Assembly (NCBI RefSeq): GCF_014203395.1
Contig: NZ_JACHIW010000001.1
Span: 4,075,501-4,139,500 of the forward strand
Length of the DNA: 64,000 nt
DNA from: Saccharopolyspora phatthalungensis
Lineage (GTDB): Bacteria; Actinomycetota; Actinomycetes; Mycobacteriales; Pseudonocardiaceae
Direction of reading: 5' to 3'
The notes below the pieces were generated by a model. The model was given only the letters and a program-made list of their open reading frames with translations. It did not search any database and was not told where the DNA came from. This document shows positions 1 through 11,796 of this stretch, piece by piece (position 1 is the stretch's first letter; every line of letters begins with the position of its first letter). The translations under genes and the position numbers were made by a program.

Positions 1-2
1 GG

Positions 3-386
3 TTCACGACCATTGAGGAATTGGTGCTGTCGGTGGTCAAGCGTTCCGGTGTCACCGAGCCCTTCAGTCGCGAGAAGGTGGTCCGCGGCGTGCGCCGCGC
101 CTGCCAGGGGCGTCCGGTCGAGGAGGATGCGCTGCAGCAGCTCGCGCACCAGGTAGAGGACGCGATCCGGTCTCTCGGCGTGTCCGAGCTACCCAGCCAC
201 GAGGTGGGGCTGGCGATCCTCGGGCCGCTGCGGGAACTCGACGAGGTCGCCTACCTCCGCTTCGCGAGCGTGTACCGGGCGTATTCCTCGGTGGAGGACT
301 TCGAGAAGGAGATCACCGACCTCCGCGCGGCGCGACCCGCCGCGCAGGCCGGTACGGAGCAGAGCACGGAGAGCGGGCGTGAGTAA
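3..386 (+). CDS. nrdR: NrdR, ATP-cone transcriptional repressor of ribonucleotide reductase (5' end outside window)
   Basis: The reading frame is open from the first base, so the N-terminal zinc ribbon lies outside the window. Visible residues begin FTTIEE and continue with the ATP-cone domain ([16 protein letters not shown], then [11 protein letters not shown]), followed by the typical IEDFEKEI-like stretch (here VEDFEKEI). NrdR senses ATP/dATP and represses RNR genes by binding NrdR boxes. It sits directly upstream of nrdJ, the usual arrangement in actinobacteria where the two are co-transcribed. The stop TAA is at 384-386. Internal GTG/ATG codons such as 21 are not the true start, because conserved family sequence extends further upstream. 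Confidence 0.95.
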   Translation, partial: FTTIEELVLSVVKRSGVTEPFSREKVVRGVRRACQGRPVEEDALQQLAHQVEDAIRSLGVSELPSHEVGLAILGPLRELDEVAYLRFASVYRAYSSVEDFEKEITDLRAARPAAQAGTEQSTESGRE

Positions 387-564
387 ACCGCGTCGGCGCG
401 CGCCGCGCCGCGGGCGCGCAAACGCAAGACGTCAGCCGACGGTCCAGGGTGGGACGTCGCTGAGGACAGAGTCACGACCGAACCGGACGGGGAGCCCGGA
501 CGGGGCTGACGAAGCACTACGAGCGAGCCATAGGCGAGCGATGGAGAAGGAAGAGGGTCAGGTC

Positions 565-3390
<2,826 letters not shown>

Positions 3391-3453
3391 TTCCGGGCCG
3401 AGTTGCATTTGATGCAACATTGGGCAGGGTTCGCATAAGCGGCTGACGTGCAG

Positions 3454-3501
3454 GTCAGGGTGGGCACCGGCTATCGAGCTGGTGCCCACCCTGACGCGTT
3501 T
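3454..3501 (+). terminator. Strong intrinsic terminator after nrdJ
   Basis: A perfect 15-bp stem (GTCAGGGTGGGCACC at 3454-3468 pairs with 3481-3495) encloses a 12-nt loop and is followed by GCGTTTT. It lies 64 nt after the nrdJ stop and closes the nrdR-nrdJ unit. Confidence 0.85.
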
Positions 3502-3545
3502 TGCAGGGAAGATCCAGTCCTCTCTGGACAGATTCAACGATGTTG

Positions 3546-3868
3546 TCGGTCGCGGTGTCGTGGGCGCGCAACTACCAGAACACGCTCCGGCTATTCTGCG
3601 ACTTCGTCAGCGGCGCTCGGTATGGCTAACCGACGAAGTGCTTGGAGCTGTTTGGTTCGGCGTCACAACAGATCCTGCACGAACACGATCAGCCATGTCG
3701 CCGAGTACGAGGGTGACCCCAACCGACGGCCGTTGACCTACGACGAGGTGCAGGCGCTGTTTGACGCGGCCGAGGGTCGGGTGGAGGAGATCCAGTCTCG
3801 GCATCGCAAGGGAGCGCTGACCGCGATGCGAGACTCGGCGATGCTGAAAACGGTCTATGCCTTCAAGG
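3546..3868 (+). pseudogene. Broken tyrosine recombinase/integrase fragment
   Basis: Two blocks resemble one phage-type tyrosine recombinase but lie in different frames. Frame beginning 3546 gives SWARNYQNTLRLFCDFV, the SAM-like core-binding region, and runs into an in-frame TAA at 3627. It continues past the stop (KCLELFGSAPQQILHEH) to about 3690. Similarity then resumes one frame over as YEGDPNRRPLTYDEVQAL and AMRDSAMLKTVYAF up to about 3868, where it ends abruptly. The whole catalytic domain (R-HxxR-Y) is missing. So the gene has a nonsense codon, a frameshift and a 3' deletion. It marks an old integration or deletion event between nrdJ and the TetR gene. The family call is by motif recall and needs a search. 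Confidence 0.7.
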
Positions 3869-3987
3869 CTTCGCCGTCAGGAACCATGGAGGGTGCGGCG
3901 GCAAGATCCTGCACTCTTGCTGTGCATCGGAGCGAGGTGAGTCGCAGGCTGGCCCCGCTGTGCTTTTGCACCCGGTGCCGGCAGCGG

Positions 3988-4587
3988 TCAGCTCTGGTGG
4001 CGCTGAACTGCACCTTCGGCCGAGCTCAATGCACCCTGGAGGGCGCCGAGGCATACCTCGCGGAGCTCGATACGGGAGAAGGTCTCGTTCGCCAGCCATT
4101 CCACGCAGATCGCGCGAACGAATGCCAGCCAGGCGTGCAGGGCGGCCGATGCGACCTCGCGGCGAAGGCCGTCGAGCCCGGACGCATCGAGCATGCGCTG
4201 TCGTAGTTGCCCCAGTTCGTCGGAGATGATCGCTTGAATAGTCGGGTCGCCCGAGAGCACTCGGTTCGCGGTCAGGACGGTCTGCCGGTTTGCCACGAAG
4301 TAGTCGATGTGCGCGTCCAACCCGGCCGATACCTGTTCGACCATCGGTCCGGCGGGGTCGAGCTCTACCACCGCCAGCAGCTCGTCCGCCGCGCGCTGAT
4401 AGATCGCGGCGAACAAGTCGCGCTTGCTCGCGAAGTAGCGGTACAAGTTGGCGCGAGACGCGCCCGCCAGTTCGGCGATGTCCTCCATCAACACCTCGTC
4501 GTAGGGCCGTGTCGCGAACAATCGTGCGCCGACGTCAAGCAGCTCGCTCCGACGCTGGTCGGGCGTCAGCCGCCGTCGTGGTCTCAT
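3988..4587 (-). CDS. TetR/AcrR-family transcriptional regulator
   Basis: A 199-aa one-component repressor. The N-terminal helix-turn-helix is clear at about residues 10-55: RRSELLDVGARLFA, then MEDIAELAGASRANLYRYFASKRDLF, which is the canonical TetR signature. The C-terminal half is helical and would form the ligand-binding and dimer domain. Start ATG 4587 is chosen because the HTH begins shortly after it, and the 16-residue upstream extension to 4635 is not family-like. It is divergent from the truncated SDR gene at 4812, the sort of neighbour such regulators often control. The ligand is unknown. The 3' end abuts the broken integrase, so the far C-terminus may have been altered by the rearrangement. 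Confidence 0.88.
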   Translation of the reverse strand: MRPRRRLTPDQRRSELLDVGARLFATRPYDEVLMEDIAELAGASRANLYRYFASKRDLFAAIYQRAADELLAVVELDPAGPMVEQVSAGLDAHIDYFVANRQTVLTANRVLSGDPTIQAIISDELGQLRQRMLDASGLDGLRREVASAALHAWLAFVRAICVEWLANETFSRIELREVCLGALQGALSSAEGAVQRHQS

Positions 4588-4811
4588 GCCGGAAACGTTA
4601 GTTGACGTGTGTCTTTCAAGGGCGAACCTATCCATAATGCGGGGTCCGATCCGCCGATGGCATCGGTTCGGAGCGGATTCCGAGCAGTATCGCCGCGCAT
4701 TCCCGCGCGGGAGCGCGGCTTCGGCCGTGGCCCGCCCGGCGGCCGATCGTCACATCAGGAGGGCTCGTCTCGTTCTACCGTTGACGGGGTCGCCGGGGAA
4801 AGGACCAACAG

Positions 4812-5201
4812 GTGCCGAAGCCGATCTTGGTGACGGGTGGGACGGGCACGCTGGGCCAGGCCGTCGTGCGCCGATTGCTCGATTCCGGTCATGACGTACG
4901 AGTGCTGAGCCGCCGCCCGAAGACCGCGAAGCTCCCGTACGAGTGGGCGACCGGGGACCTGCACACGGGTGAGGGCATCGGCGCGGCGACGTCCGGAGTG
5001 GATGCGATCGTGCACTGCGCCACCACTATGGGGCGAAAGGACGTGACGGCGACCCAGCGCCGGTCGGGTTTTGACCGTTTCCGCACCTGGTGTTCCACGC
5101 TTGCACCCGCCGTACATCGCCGACCGGTGCAGGCTGTGGCGCTGAGCGCGACGACTGCGTTGGGTCCGGGTGCTCACCTGCGGCGTTTAGCCAGCAGGTG
5201 A
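4812..5201 (+). pseudogene. Truncated NAD(P)-binding SDR/NmrA-like oxidoreductase
   Basis: The N-terminal Rossmann fold is intact: ILVTGGTGTLGQAVVRRLL at residues 5-23, the arginine-rich NADP strand VRVLSRRP near 30-37, then GVDAIVHCATT near 62-72. NmrA-like proteins of this type usually run to 250-300 aa. Here recognisable sequence ends near DVTATQRR (about 5063). A family-like PHLVFH motif then appears in a different frame at 5081-5098, and the open frame ends in unrelated sequence at 5201. I read this as a frameshifted and 3'-deleted gene. It starts at GTG 4812 after a GGAAAGGA ribosome site and is divergent from the TetR gene. It overlaps the opposite-strand gene at 5174 tail to tail. Confidence 0.7.
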
Positions 5202-5473
5202 GCGGCGGCGGCCGTCGCGGCGGTCACGGTGAACACCGACGGCCAAGCACCGATCTTCTTCGCCAGTGGATGCGAACCGGTCAGCGCCGTTGCATAGGTC
5301 GCGCCCAACGTAAGAGCCGGGGCCACACCGGTCCGGCGGCGGCACGCCTCCATGGCGCCCAGCCCAGCGCCCGCCGCGACGACTCCTCCCAAGTATCGGT
5401 TCTTGGTGGTGCGGGCGACCGCGAAGCCACCGATCAATCCGGCAGAGGTCAGCAGGCTGGATGGAATGGACAT
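5174..5473 (-). CDS. Small hydrophobic protein of unknown function
   Basis: A 99-aa protein rich in Ala, Gly and Thr, with hydrophobic stretches near residues 8-20, 28-42, 50-64 and 76-93, and a basic tail (LLAKRRR). It looks like a small integral membrane protein with three or four short helices. ATG 5473 is preceded by GGAGCGAGC, a good ribosome site. I do not recognise a named family. Codon use matches the neighbours. Its 3' end overlaps the degraded SDR frame on the other strand. Confidence 0.65.
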   Translation of the reverse strand: MSIPSSLLTSAGLIGGFAVARTTKNRYLGGVVAAGAGLGAMEACRRRTGVAPALTLGATYATALTGSHPLAKKIGAWPSVFTVTAATAAAAHLLAKRRR

Positions 5474-5632
5474 GCTCGCTCCATGCGGGTTCGGTGCCGA
5501 GTGTTTGCTTCGACTCTACTGCGCGGCGTACGGGTGGTTCTGGGGTAAACCCGCCGGGGAGGTGATTGACTTCGCATTCTGCGCTGAGAAAAGTGCTGGT
5601 GTCGATTGCCCCTTCGGCCTCTGGGAGCCTGC

Positions 5633-7414
5633 ATGCGGCGCGTTCGGATGTGTTTGCTGGCGGCGGTTTGCGTCCTACCGCTCACCGGGTGGCCGGCGAT
5701 CGCGGAACCACCGCAGGGCCCGGTTTTCCAGGAGGGTGCGGCACAACCGGTGTTCGACCCGGTCCAAGCGGTGCGCGAGGACCTGTTCGTCACGGCACCC
5801 GTGGACAGCGACCGCGACGGACGCGAAGACCTGGTGCACGTCCAGGTGGTCCGGCCGAAGGAAACCGAGCAGGGCCTCCGGGTGCCGGTCGTCTTCCAGG
5901 CGAGCCCCTATTTCTCCGGTGTCAATGACGTTCCCAACCACAACGTCGACACCGAGCTTTACGTCCCCGAGCAGCGCGGGAACCGGACGGTTCGCGCGGC
6001 CGGAGGCGACGGGCGGCTGGCGGTGGCCGCCGACATCAAATGGGCGTACGAGGAGTTCCTGCTGGCCAGGGGCTATGCCGTGGTGTACGGGGAGTCGCTG
6101 GGCACCGGCCTGTCCACCGGCTGCCCGACCACCGGGGGCGTGAACGAAACGATCGGCGCCAAGTCGGTCGTCGACTGGCTGAACTCTCGCGCAGCTGGCC
6201 ACGATGCGGCCGGTGCACCGGTAACGGCAGGCTGGGCGACCGGGAAGGTCGGCATGATGGGTGTGTCCTACAACGGCACGTTGCCGAACGCGGTGGCCAG
6301 CACAGGCGTCGAAGGACTTGAGGCGATCGTGCCGATCGGGGCGATCTCGAACTGGTATGACTACTACCGCGCGGACGGGGCGATCGTCGCGCCCGGTGGT
6401 TACCAGGGCGAAGATGCCGACGTGCTCGCCAAGTACGTGCTCACCCGTGCGGATCGCGAGCCGTGCCAGGCGGTGATCGACCGGCTCAGGATGGATCAGG
6501 ACCGGATCACCGGGGATCACAGCCCATTCTGGGACGAGCGGAACTACCTCAACGACGTCGACAAGGTCCACGCCGCGGTGCTGGCCGTGCATGGGCTCAA
6601 CGACTGGAACGTCAAGACCAGGCAGGCGGCGCAGTGGTATGGGGCGCTGCGGGAAGGCAATGTGCCGCACAAGATCTGGTGGCATCAGAAGGGGCACATC
6701 GATCCACTCCGGCTGCGGGAGCAGGAGTGGCTGCGCACGCTGAACCGGTGGTTCACTCGTTACCTCTACGAGGTCCCCAATGGCGTGGAGGAGGAGCCGA
6801 GGGCCACCGTGCAACGCGAGGACGGCAACTGGACCGAGGAAGCCGAGTGGCCCGCTCCGGAAGCGCGCAAGGTGACGCTGCGGCCCACTCCGGGTGGAGC
6901 CGGGCGGGGCGGGCTCACCGTGGCGCAGGTTGCCAGTCGGGCGGTGGAGGCGCTGCGCGATGACGCTGGCCAGTTGGCGGAAGACCTTGCGGCGGCGCCG
7001 AGTTCGCCGAATCGGCTGGCATACCTAAGCTCCCCGCTGACGGCCCCGGCCCGGGTCAGTGGAACGGTGCGCGCCGATCTGGCGTTGACTTTCGACCGGC
7101 CAGCCGCCAACGTGACGGCCTTGCTGGTTGATCAGGCTCCGGACGGCTCGGTCTCGGTCGTGACCCGCGGTTGGGCGGATCCGCAGAACCGGCACGCGAT
7201 CGATCGGACCTCGCCCATCGAACCGGGCAAGAACTACTCGATCAACGTGGTCATGCAGCCCGACGACTACGTGTTCGCGCCGGGACACCGGCTTGGAATC
7301 GTCGTGCTTTCCAGCGATCACGACTACACGTTGCGCCCGAAGCCGGGAGTCGGACTGGAACTCGACCTGTCCCGAACGTCGATCCGGCTGCCAGTCGTCG
7401 GGTCGATCGAGTAG
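5633..7414 (+). CDS. Secreted S15-family X-Pro dipeptidyl-peptidase / CocE-NonD hydrolase
   Basis: A 593-aa exported serine hydrolase. ATG 5633 follows a GGGAG site and gives a signal peptide: MRRVRM, then a hydrophobic core (CLLAAVCVLPLTG) and a likely cut after PAIA near residue 25. The alpha/beta hydrolase core carries GKVGMMGVSYNGT with nucleophile Ser212 in the GxSYxG motif of S15 enzymes. The later segment with HGLNDWNVKTRQ and HQKGHID would supply the acid and base. The C-terminal part (from about residue 430) is the jelly-roll X-Pro domain, with APARVSGTVRADL and GHRLGIVV. The substrate is probably proline-containing peptides, though related enzymes hydrolyse esters. No operon partner. 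An alternative start at 5606 adds 9 residues. Confidence 0.9.
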   Translation: MRRVRMCLLAAVCVLPLTGWPAIAEPPQGPVFQEGAAQPVFDPVQAVREDLFVTAPVDSDRDGREDLVHVQVVRPKETEQGLRVPVVFQASPYFSGVNDVPNHNVDTELYVPEQRGNRTVRAAGGDGRLAVAADIKWAYEEFLLARGYAVVYGESLGTGLSTGCPTTGGVNETIGAKSVVDWLNSRAAGHDAAGAPVTAGWATGKVGMMGVSYNGTLPNAVASTGVEGLEAIVPIGAISNWYDYYRADGAIVAPGGYQGEDADVLAKYVLTRADREPCQAVIDRLRMDQDRITGDHSPFWDERNYLNDVDKVHAAVLAVHGLNDWNVKTRQAAQWYGALREGNVPHKIWWHQKGHIDPLRLREQEWLRTLNRWFTRYLYEVPNGVEEEPRATVQREDGNWTEEAEWPAPEARKVTLRPTPGGAGRGGLTVAQVASRAVEALRDDAGQLAEDLAAAPSSPNRLAYLSSPLTAPARVSGTVRADLALTFDRPAANVTALLVDQAPDGSVSVVTRGWADPQNRHAIDRTSPIEPGKNYSINVVMQPDDYVFAPGHRLGIVVLSSDHDYTLRPKPGVGLELDLSRTSIRLPVVGSIE

Positions 7415-7466
7415 CCCCACCGCCACGAGGATTCACCTCGAGCCGTGGCACTGAGCGTTAGCGACG

Positions 7467-7505
7467 ATGGAGTGAGACAAATGGCCCGGAAGATCGTCAC
7501 TCCAT
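7467..7505 (+). terminator. Probable terminator after the S15 peptidase gene
   Basis: A 9-bp perfect inverted repeat (ATGGAGTGA at 7467-7475 against TCACTCCAT at 7497-7505) with a 21-nt loop, followed by a T-rich run (GGATTTTGTCGTTCTTTT). The stem is short and the loop long, so it could instead be an operator. Confidence 0.4.
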
Positions 7506-7614
7506 AGTGGATTTTGTCGTTCTTTTCGACTGAATTGTCCACAGCAGACGGGCTTGTCAAGAGATTTTGAAAAGGTGCTTTCGCCGACGCGGTTCGGCGT
7601 CGATCGTTTGCGTC

Positions 7615-8727
7615 ATGACAACGCGACTCAACACCACCATCTCGCTGACCGAACCCGCCGACGTTCTCGCCGCCGTGCCGCACATGCTTGGGTTCCATCC
7701 GATGCACTCGCTGGTCGTGCTCACCTTGCACGACCTGGCAGGTACGCCGCAGTTCGGCGTGACGCTGCGCACCGATCTGCCTTGTAGGATGCGGGTTTGC
7801 GGCTTCGGTGAGCACTTGCTCGCCGGCCCGCTGGGCAGACAACAAGCCGAAGCCGTGGTCCTGGTCGTCGTCGGCGAGAAACCGAGTGGCGACGCCTGCC
7901 GTGACGTCTGCGACGGCAGCTGTCAAGATCCACCAACACTTTCCACTGTGGACGGATGCGATACCGGACCGCCGCACGCCGACCTGATCGACGTGGTCAG
8001 CGACGCGTTCCATCGCGCCGGGATCGTGACCGCCCACGCGCTGTGGGTCCCGGAGATCCGGGCCGGCGCCGAGTGGGTGTGCTACGCCGACCCTGAGTGC
8101 TCTGGTGCCATGGCCGACCCGCACGGTTCGGCGATGGCGGCGGCGATGGCCGCGGCCGGCGTGGTGACCTTCGGCAGCCGAGAGGAACTGCGGACCCTGG
8201 TCGGACCCGAGTCCGCCGAGACCGTGGCCCGTTGGTCGGCGAAGCTGGACTTGCTGACCGAGGAACTCATGGAGGGCTACGACCCGGGCAAGGTCGCCCG
8301 CGACGTGCGGACCGTCTTCGCGGCGATCGAACGCACCGGCAGCGGTGCCGCGCTGACCGAGGACGACCTGCTGCGCGTGCTGCTCGCGGTTGCCGACACC
8401 AGGGTGCGCGACATCGTGTTGGGCACCGCCCTGGGCGATACGGCCAGGGCAGCCGAGGAGCTCTGGCTGACCCTGGTCCGCAAAGCGCCCGACCCGGAGT
8501 TGGCGGAGGTCGCCGCGCTACTGGCGTTCTCCGCCTACCTGCGTGGGGATGGAGCGCTGGCCGGCGTCGTGCTGGATCGCATCGAGCGGGCCCAGCCGGA
8601 CCATCGGCTCGGGCTCCTGCTCCGGCAGACCATCGACGCCGGTATCCCACCGACCGAACTGGCGGTCATCGCCCGCGATGCCGCCGACGACGCCCGGATC
8701 ATGCTCGAAGAGGACGGAGCTTGGTGA
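7615..8727 (+). CDS. DUF4192 domain-containing protein
   Basis: A 370-aa cytoplasmic protein of the actinobacterial DUF4192 family. The family opening is clear at residues 8-40: SLTEPADVLAAVPHMLGFHP followed by SLVVLTL. The rest is helical and acidic, without a known catalytic motif. The chosen ATG 7615 immediately precedes the conserved region; the longer frame from 7567 is an unlikely basic extension. It converges with galE, with 38 nt between the stops. Function is unknown in the family. Confidence 0.88.
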   Translation: MTTRLNTTISLTEPADVLAAVPHMLGFHPMHSLVVLTLHDLAGTPQFGVTLRTDLPCRMRVCGFGEHLLAGPLGRQQAEAVVLVVVGEKPSGDACRDVCDGSCQDPPTLSTVDGCDTGPPHADLIDVVSDAFHRAGIVTAHALWVPEIRAGAEWVCYADPECSGAMADPHGSAMAAAMAAAGVVTFGSREELRTLVGPESAETVARWSAKLDLLTEELMEGYDPGKVARDVRTVFAAIERTGSGAALTEDDLLRVLLAVADTRVRDIVLGTALGDTARAAEELWLTLVRKAPDPELAEVAALLAFSAYLRGDGALAGVVLDRIERAQPDHRLGLLLRQTIDAGIPPTELAVIARDAADDARIMLEEDGAW

Positions 8728-8765
8728 TGAAGTACGACGAGATGACCGAAATACCCGCGCGACGT

Positions 8766-9728
8766 TCAGGATTCCTGGCGCAGCCGAGTGAAATCCCAAG
8801 CGTCCCGCACGATGACCTCAAGGTCGGCACGCTCCGGCGCCCAGCCCAGTTCCTCCCGCGCGCGTTGACTCGAAGCAACCAGAGTTGCCGGGTCACCGGC
8901 CCGTCGCGGCGCCACGTTCGCCGGAATGGGGTGGCCGGTCACCTTGCGGCAGGTGTCGATCACCTGCCTGACCGAGAAGCCGGTGCCGTTGCCGAGGTTG
9001 TAGATCCGGTGCCGACCGGGGGCGGCGTTGGCCAGCGCCAGCAAGTGGGCGTCGGCCAGGTCGGTGACGTGGATGTAGTCCCGGATGCAGGTGCCGTCGG
9101 CGGTGGGCCAGTCCTCGCCGAAGATCTGTACCTGCTCTCGCTGGCCGAGAGCCACCTGCAGCACGATCGGGATGAGATGCGTCTCGACCGTGTGCCGCTC
9201 GCCGAACGCCCCGTGTGCGCCGGCAACGTTGAAGTACCGCAGGCTGACCGCGCCGATGCCGTGGGCGTCGGCGTAGGACGTGATCGCGTGGTCGATCGCC
9301 AGCTTCGTCGCGCCGTAGGTATTCGTCGGACGCGTCGCGGTGTCCTCCGTGATCGGCGTGACCGCCGGCTCACCGTAGGTCGCGGCGGTGGACGAGAACA
9401 CCAGCCGCCGCGTGCCGTGTTCGCGCATCGCGTCCAGCAGCCGCAGCGAGGTGACCACGTTGCCCTGCCAGTACTTCTGCGGGTCCTGCATGGATTCGCC
9501 GACCAGCGACTTGGCCGCGAAATGCAGCACTCCCTCGAACGACTCGGCGAGCAGGCCGCTCGCCGCCGCCGCGATGTCCGCTTGGATGAACTTGCAGCCG
9601 TCCGGGATCGCGTCGGCGTGACCGGTGGACAGGTCGTCGACCACGACGACCTCGTGACCGGCCTCGACCAAGCGTGCCGCGCACACGCTTCCGACGTAGC
9701 CTGCACCGCCTGTGACGAGGAGCTTCAC
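8766..9728 (-). CDS. galE: UDP-glucose 4-epimerase
   Basis: Interconverts UDP-galactose and UDP-glucose in the Leloir pathway, and supplies UDP-galactose for cell-wall galactan. 320 aa, an extended SDR. The NAD-binding TGGAGYVGS is at residues 6-14. The catalytic Ser-Tyr-Lys set shows as SST at 112-114 and YGATK with Tyr138 and Lys142. YFNVAGA is the substrate-binding signature. The start is GTG 9728 with GGAAGG about 10 nt upstream. It is the last gene of ideR-galK-galE, 75 nt after galK. Confidence 0.95.
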   Translation of the reverse strand: MKLLVTGGAGYVGSVCAARLVEAGHEVVVVDDLSTGHADAIPDGCKFIQADIAAAASGLLAESFEGVLHFAAKSLVGESMQDPQKYWQGNVVTSLRLLDAMREHGTRRLVFSSTAATYGEPAVTPITEDTATRPTNTYGATKLAIDHAITSYADAHGIGAVSLRYFNVAGAHGAFGERHTVETHLIPIVLQVALGQREQVQIFGEDWPTADGTCIRDYIHVTDLADAHLLALANAAPGRHRIYNLGNGTGFSVRQVIDTCRKVTGHPIPANVAPRRAGDPATLVASSQRAREELGWAPERADLEVIVRDAWDFTRLRQES

Positions 9729-9803
9729 CTGCGTACTGCCTTCCGTGGTAGATCTACTTCGGGCGCCGTCAACCGGCGGGCGGCAGCGGTTGCCCGGTGG
9801 TGG

Positions 9804-10982
9804 TCACAGGTCCCGCCCCGCACCGGCGGAGGGTACCGCTGTGAACAACCGGGGTGCCGTGAGGTGCTGGCGCTCGAACGCGCTCCGGACGGCGCGCTCG
9901 ATGTCGGGCCGGTCGGCAACGGGCACCAGCGCGATCGCCGAACCCCCGAAGCCGCCGCCGATCATCCGGGCGCCCAGCGCACCGGCCTCCAGCGCGCTGT
10001 CCACCGCGAGGTCCAGTTCGGGTGCGGAAACCCGGTAGTCGTCGCGGAGGCTTGCGTGCGAGGCCGTCAGCAAAGGGCCGATCTCGGCGTACCGCCCGGC
10101 GCGGAGCTCGTCCACAGTGGTCAACACCCGGTCGTTCTCGGTGACCACGTGCCGGACCAGCGGCCGGAGTTCCTCCGGAAGGTTAGGCAGGGTCGCCGCA
10201 AGGTCACCGATGGCCACGTCGCGAAGTGCTTTCAGCTCCAGCAGGTCCGCCGCGCGTTCGCAGCCCTGCCGCCGTTGCCCGTAACCGGACTCGCTGTGCG
10301 AGTGCTTCACGCGGGTGTCGATCACCAGCAGCTCCAAGCCGACGCTGCGGGGATCGAACGGGATCTGCTCGGACTCGCCGGAGCGGACGTCGAAGAACAG
10401 CGCGTGCGCCGCGGTGCAGGCCAGCGACGCGGTCTGGTCGAGCAGGCCGGTCGGCGCCCCGGCGAAGTCGTTTTCCGCCCGTTGCACCAGCCGTGCGATC
10501 TCGCCAAGGCTGAGTGCGTCCGGCTCGCCTGGGGCCTGGTGCACGGTGTCCAGCAGCGCCAACGCCACCGCGCATTCCAGGGCGTGCGAGGACGACAGCC
10601 CGGCGCCGGTCGGTACCTCGCCGACCACCACCAGGTCGGCGCCACCGAGCGTGAACCCGGCTTCACGCAGGGCCCAAGCGACGCCCGCCGGGTAGGCGGC
10701 CCAGCCGCTGGGGTTGCCGGGGCTCAGTTCCTCGGTGGTCACGGCGGGACTGCGGTGCAGCCGTCCGTCGCTGCCGAGGGTGGCGACGGAAAACAACCTG
10801 TCGGGACGGGGACGAATCGCGACGGCAGTACGGTGGGGCAGGGCAATGGGGAGCACGAACCCGTCGTTGTAGTCGGTGTGCTCCCCGATCACGTTCACCC
10901 GTCCAGGCGCGGACCAGACCGCGCTCGCGGCGCCGCCGTGCTCGTCGGCGAACAACGCCGCCGCTCGGTTGGCCGCGCTCAC
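9804..10982 (-). CDS. galK: Galactokinase
   Basis: Phosphorylates galactose to galactose-1-phosphate (GHMP kinase family). 392 aa from GTG 10982. The galactokinase signature GRVNVIGEHTDYNDGF lies at about residues 26-41. The GHMP ATP loop reads PTGAGLSSSHALE near 130-142. A C-terminal GGGFGGSAIAL motif completes the set. The start GTG overlaps the ideR stop (GTGA), which implies translational coupling to the iron regulator upstream. The frame runs open to 11372, but that part is the shadow of ideR. No galT is present nearby, so the complete pathway depends on a gene elsewhere. Confidence 0.95.
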   Translation of the reverse strand: MSAANRAAALFADEHGGAASAVWSAPGRVNVIGEHTDYNDGFVLPIALPHRTAVAIRPRPDRLFSVATLGSDGRLHRSPAVTTEELSPGNPSGWAAYPAGVAWALREAGFTLGGADLVVVGEVPTGAGLSSSHALECAVALALLDTVHQAPGEPDALSLGEIARLVQRAENDFAGAPTGLLDQTASLACTAAHALFFDVRSGESEQIPFDPRSVGLELLVIDTRVKHSHSESGYGQRRQGCERAADLLELKALRDVAIGDLAATLPNLPEELRPLVRHVVTENDRVLTTVDELRAGRYAEIGPLLTASHASLRDDYRVSAPELDLAVDSALEAGALGARMIGGGFGGSAIALVPVADRPDIERAVRSAFERQHLTAPRLFTAVPSAGAGRDL

Positions 10983-11674
10983 TTGGCGCGCACCATGACG
11001 GCGTGCGCGATGCCGACCGACAGCTCGGTGCTGCCGTTGTCGCCGCGGACCTCGATCGGCTTGTTCGGCCCGACCACAGACATGATCTCCACCTCGTTGC
11101 CCGGCACGACGCCGACTTGCTTCAGTTCCGTCATCAGGTCGGGATCGAGTTGGACGTGCTCGGCGATGCGGCGGATGACGGCACGTCCCCCGCCGTTGCG
11201 GGCGATCTCGTCGACCCGCTGTAGGTCGCCGTCGGCCGGTACCTCGACGTGGTCCACGCCGAGTTCGTCGAGCCCCGGAATCGGGTTGCCGTAGGGCGAG
11301 GTCGTGGGACCACCGAGCAGCTTGACGAGCTTGCGCTCGACGGCTTCGCTCATCACGTGCTCCCATCGGCACGCTTCATTGTGGACGTGCTCCCATTCGA
11401 GACCGATCACGTCGACGAGAAGCCGTTCGGCGAGGCGGTGCTTGCGCATCACGCTTATCGCGCGGGCGCGGCCGGCCTTGGTGAGCTCAAGGTGGCGATC
11501 CTCGGCGACGGTCAGCAGTCCGTCGCGTTCCATGCGGGCGACCGTCTGGCTCACCGTGGGGCCGCTCTGCTCCAACCGTTCGGCGATTCGGGCCCGGAGC
11601 GGAACCACGCCCTCTTCTTCGAGGTCGTAGATGGTGCGGAGGTACATCTCAGTGGTATCGATGAGATCGTTCAC
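10979..11674 (-). CDS. ideR: Iron-dependent repressor IdeR/DmdR (DtxR family)
   Basis: Fe(II)-activated repressor of siderophore and iron-uptake genes. 231 aa from GTG 11674, preceded by GGGGAG; the alternative GTG 11701 adds 9 residues. All metal ligands of DtxR/IdeR are in register: primary site Met10, Cys102, Glu105, His106, and ancillary site His79, Glu83, His98. The winged HTH spans about residues 5-65 (PTVSQTVARMERDGL), dimerisation to about 140, and a C-terminal SH3-like domain follows (NEVEIMSVVG). First gene of a run with galK and galE. It is divergent from the sulfurtransferase at 11797. No clear iron-box palindrome was seen in its own upstream region. Confidence 0.95.
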   Translation of the reverse strand: MNDLIDTTEMYLRTIYDLEEEGVVPLRARIAERLEQSGPTVSQTVARMERDGLLTVAEDRHLELTKAGRARAISVMRKHRLAERLLVDVIGLEWEHVHNEACRWEHVMSEAVERKLVKLLGGPTTSPYGNPIPGLDELGVDHVEVPADGDLQRVDEIARNGGGRAVIRRIAEHVQLDPDLMTELKQVGVVPGNEVEIMSVVGPNKPIEVRGDNGSTELSVGIAHAVMVRAK

Positions 11675-11796
11675 GTCGGCTCCCCATTCAGTCCCAACCA
11701 CGATGCTAGTCGCACCGGGCGACAGCGGTCAGTGGTCAGGGAGTTGACTTCCAGGATTTCCGACAGGCTTCGTCGCCGGGCTACGAAAGGGCCGTC

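Noticed and set aside
387..564. Possible cobalamin riboswitch between nrdR and nrdJ
   Set aside because: No B12-box-like GCCACTG element or convincing folded core; class II RNR needs no B12 repression.
379..564. Upstream extension of nrdJ starting at GTG 379
   Set aside because: Sequence is Arg/Pro-rich and unlike the family; a better ribosome site precedes ATG 565.
8097..11294. Plus-strand open frame of over 1000 codons through galE, galK and ideR
   Set aside because: Antisense shadow; all three minus-strand genes have clear catalytic or metal-binding motifs.
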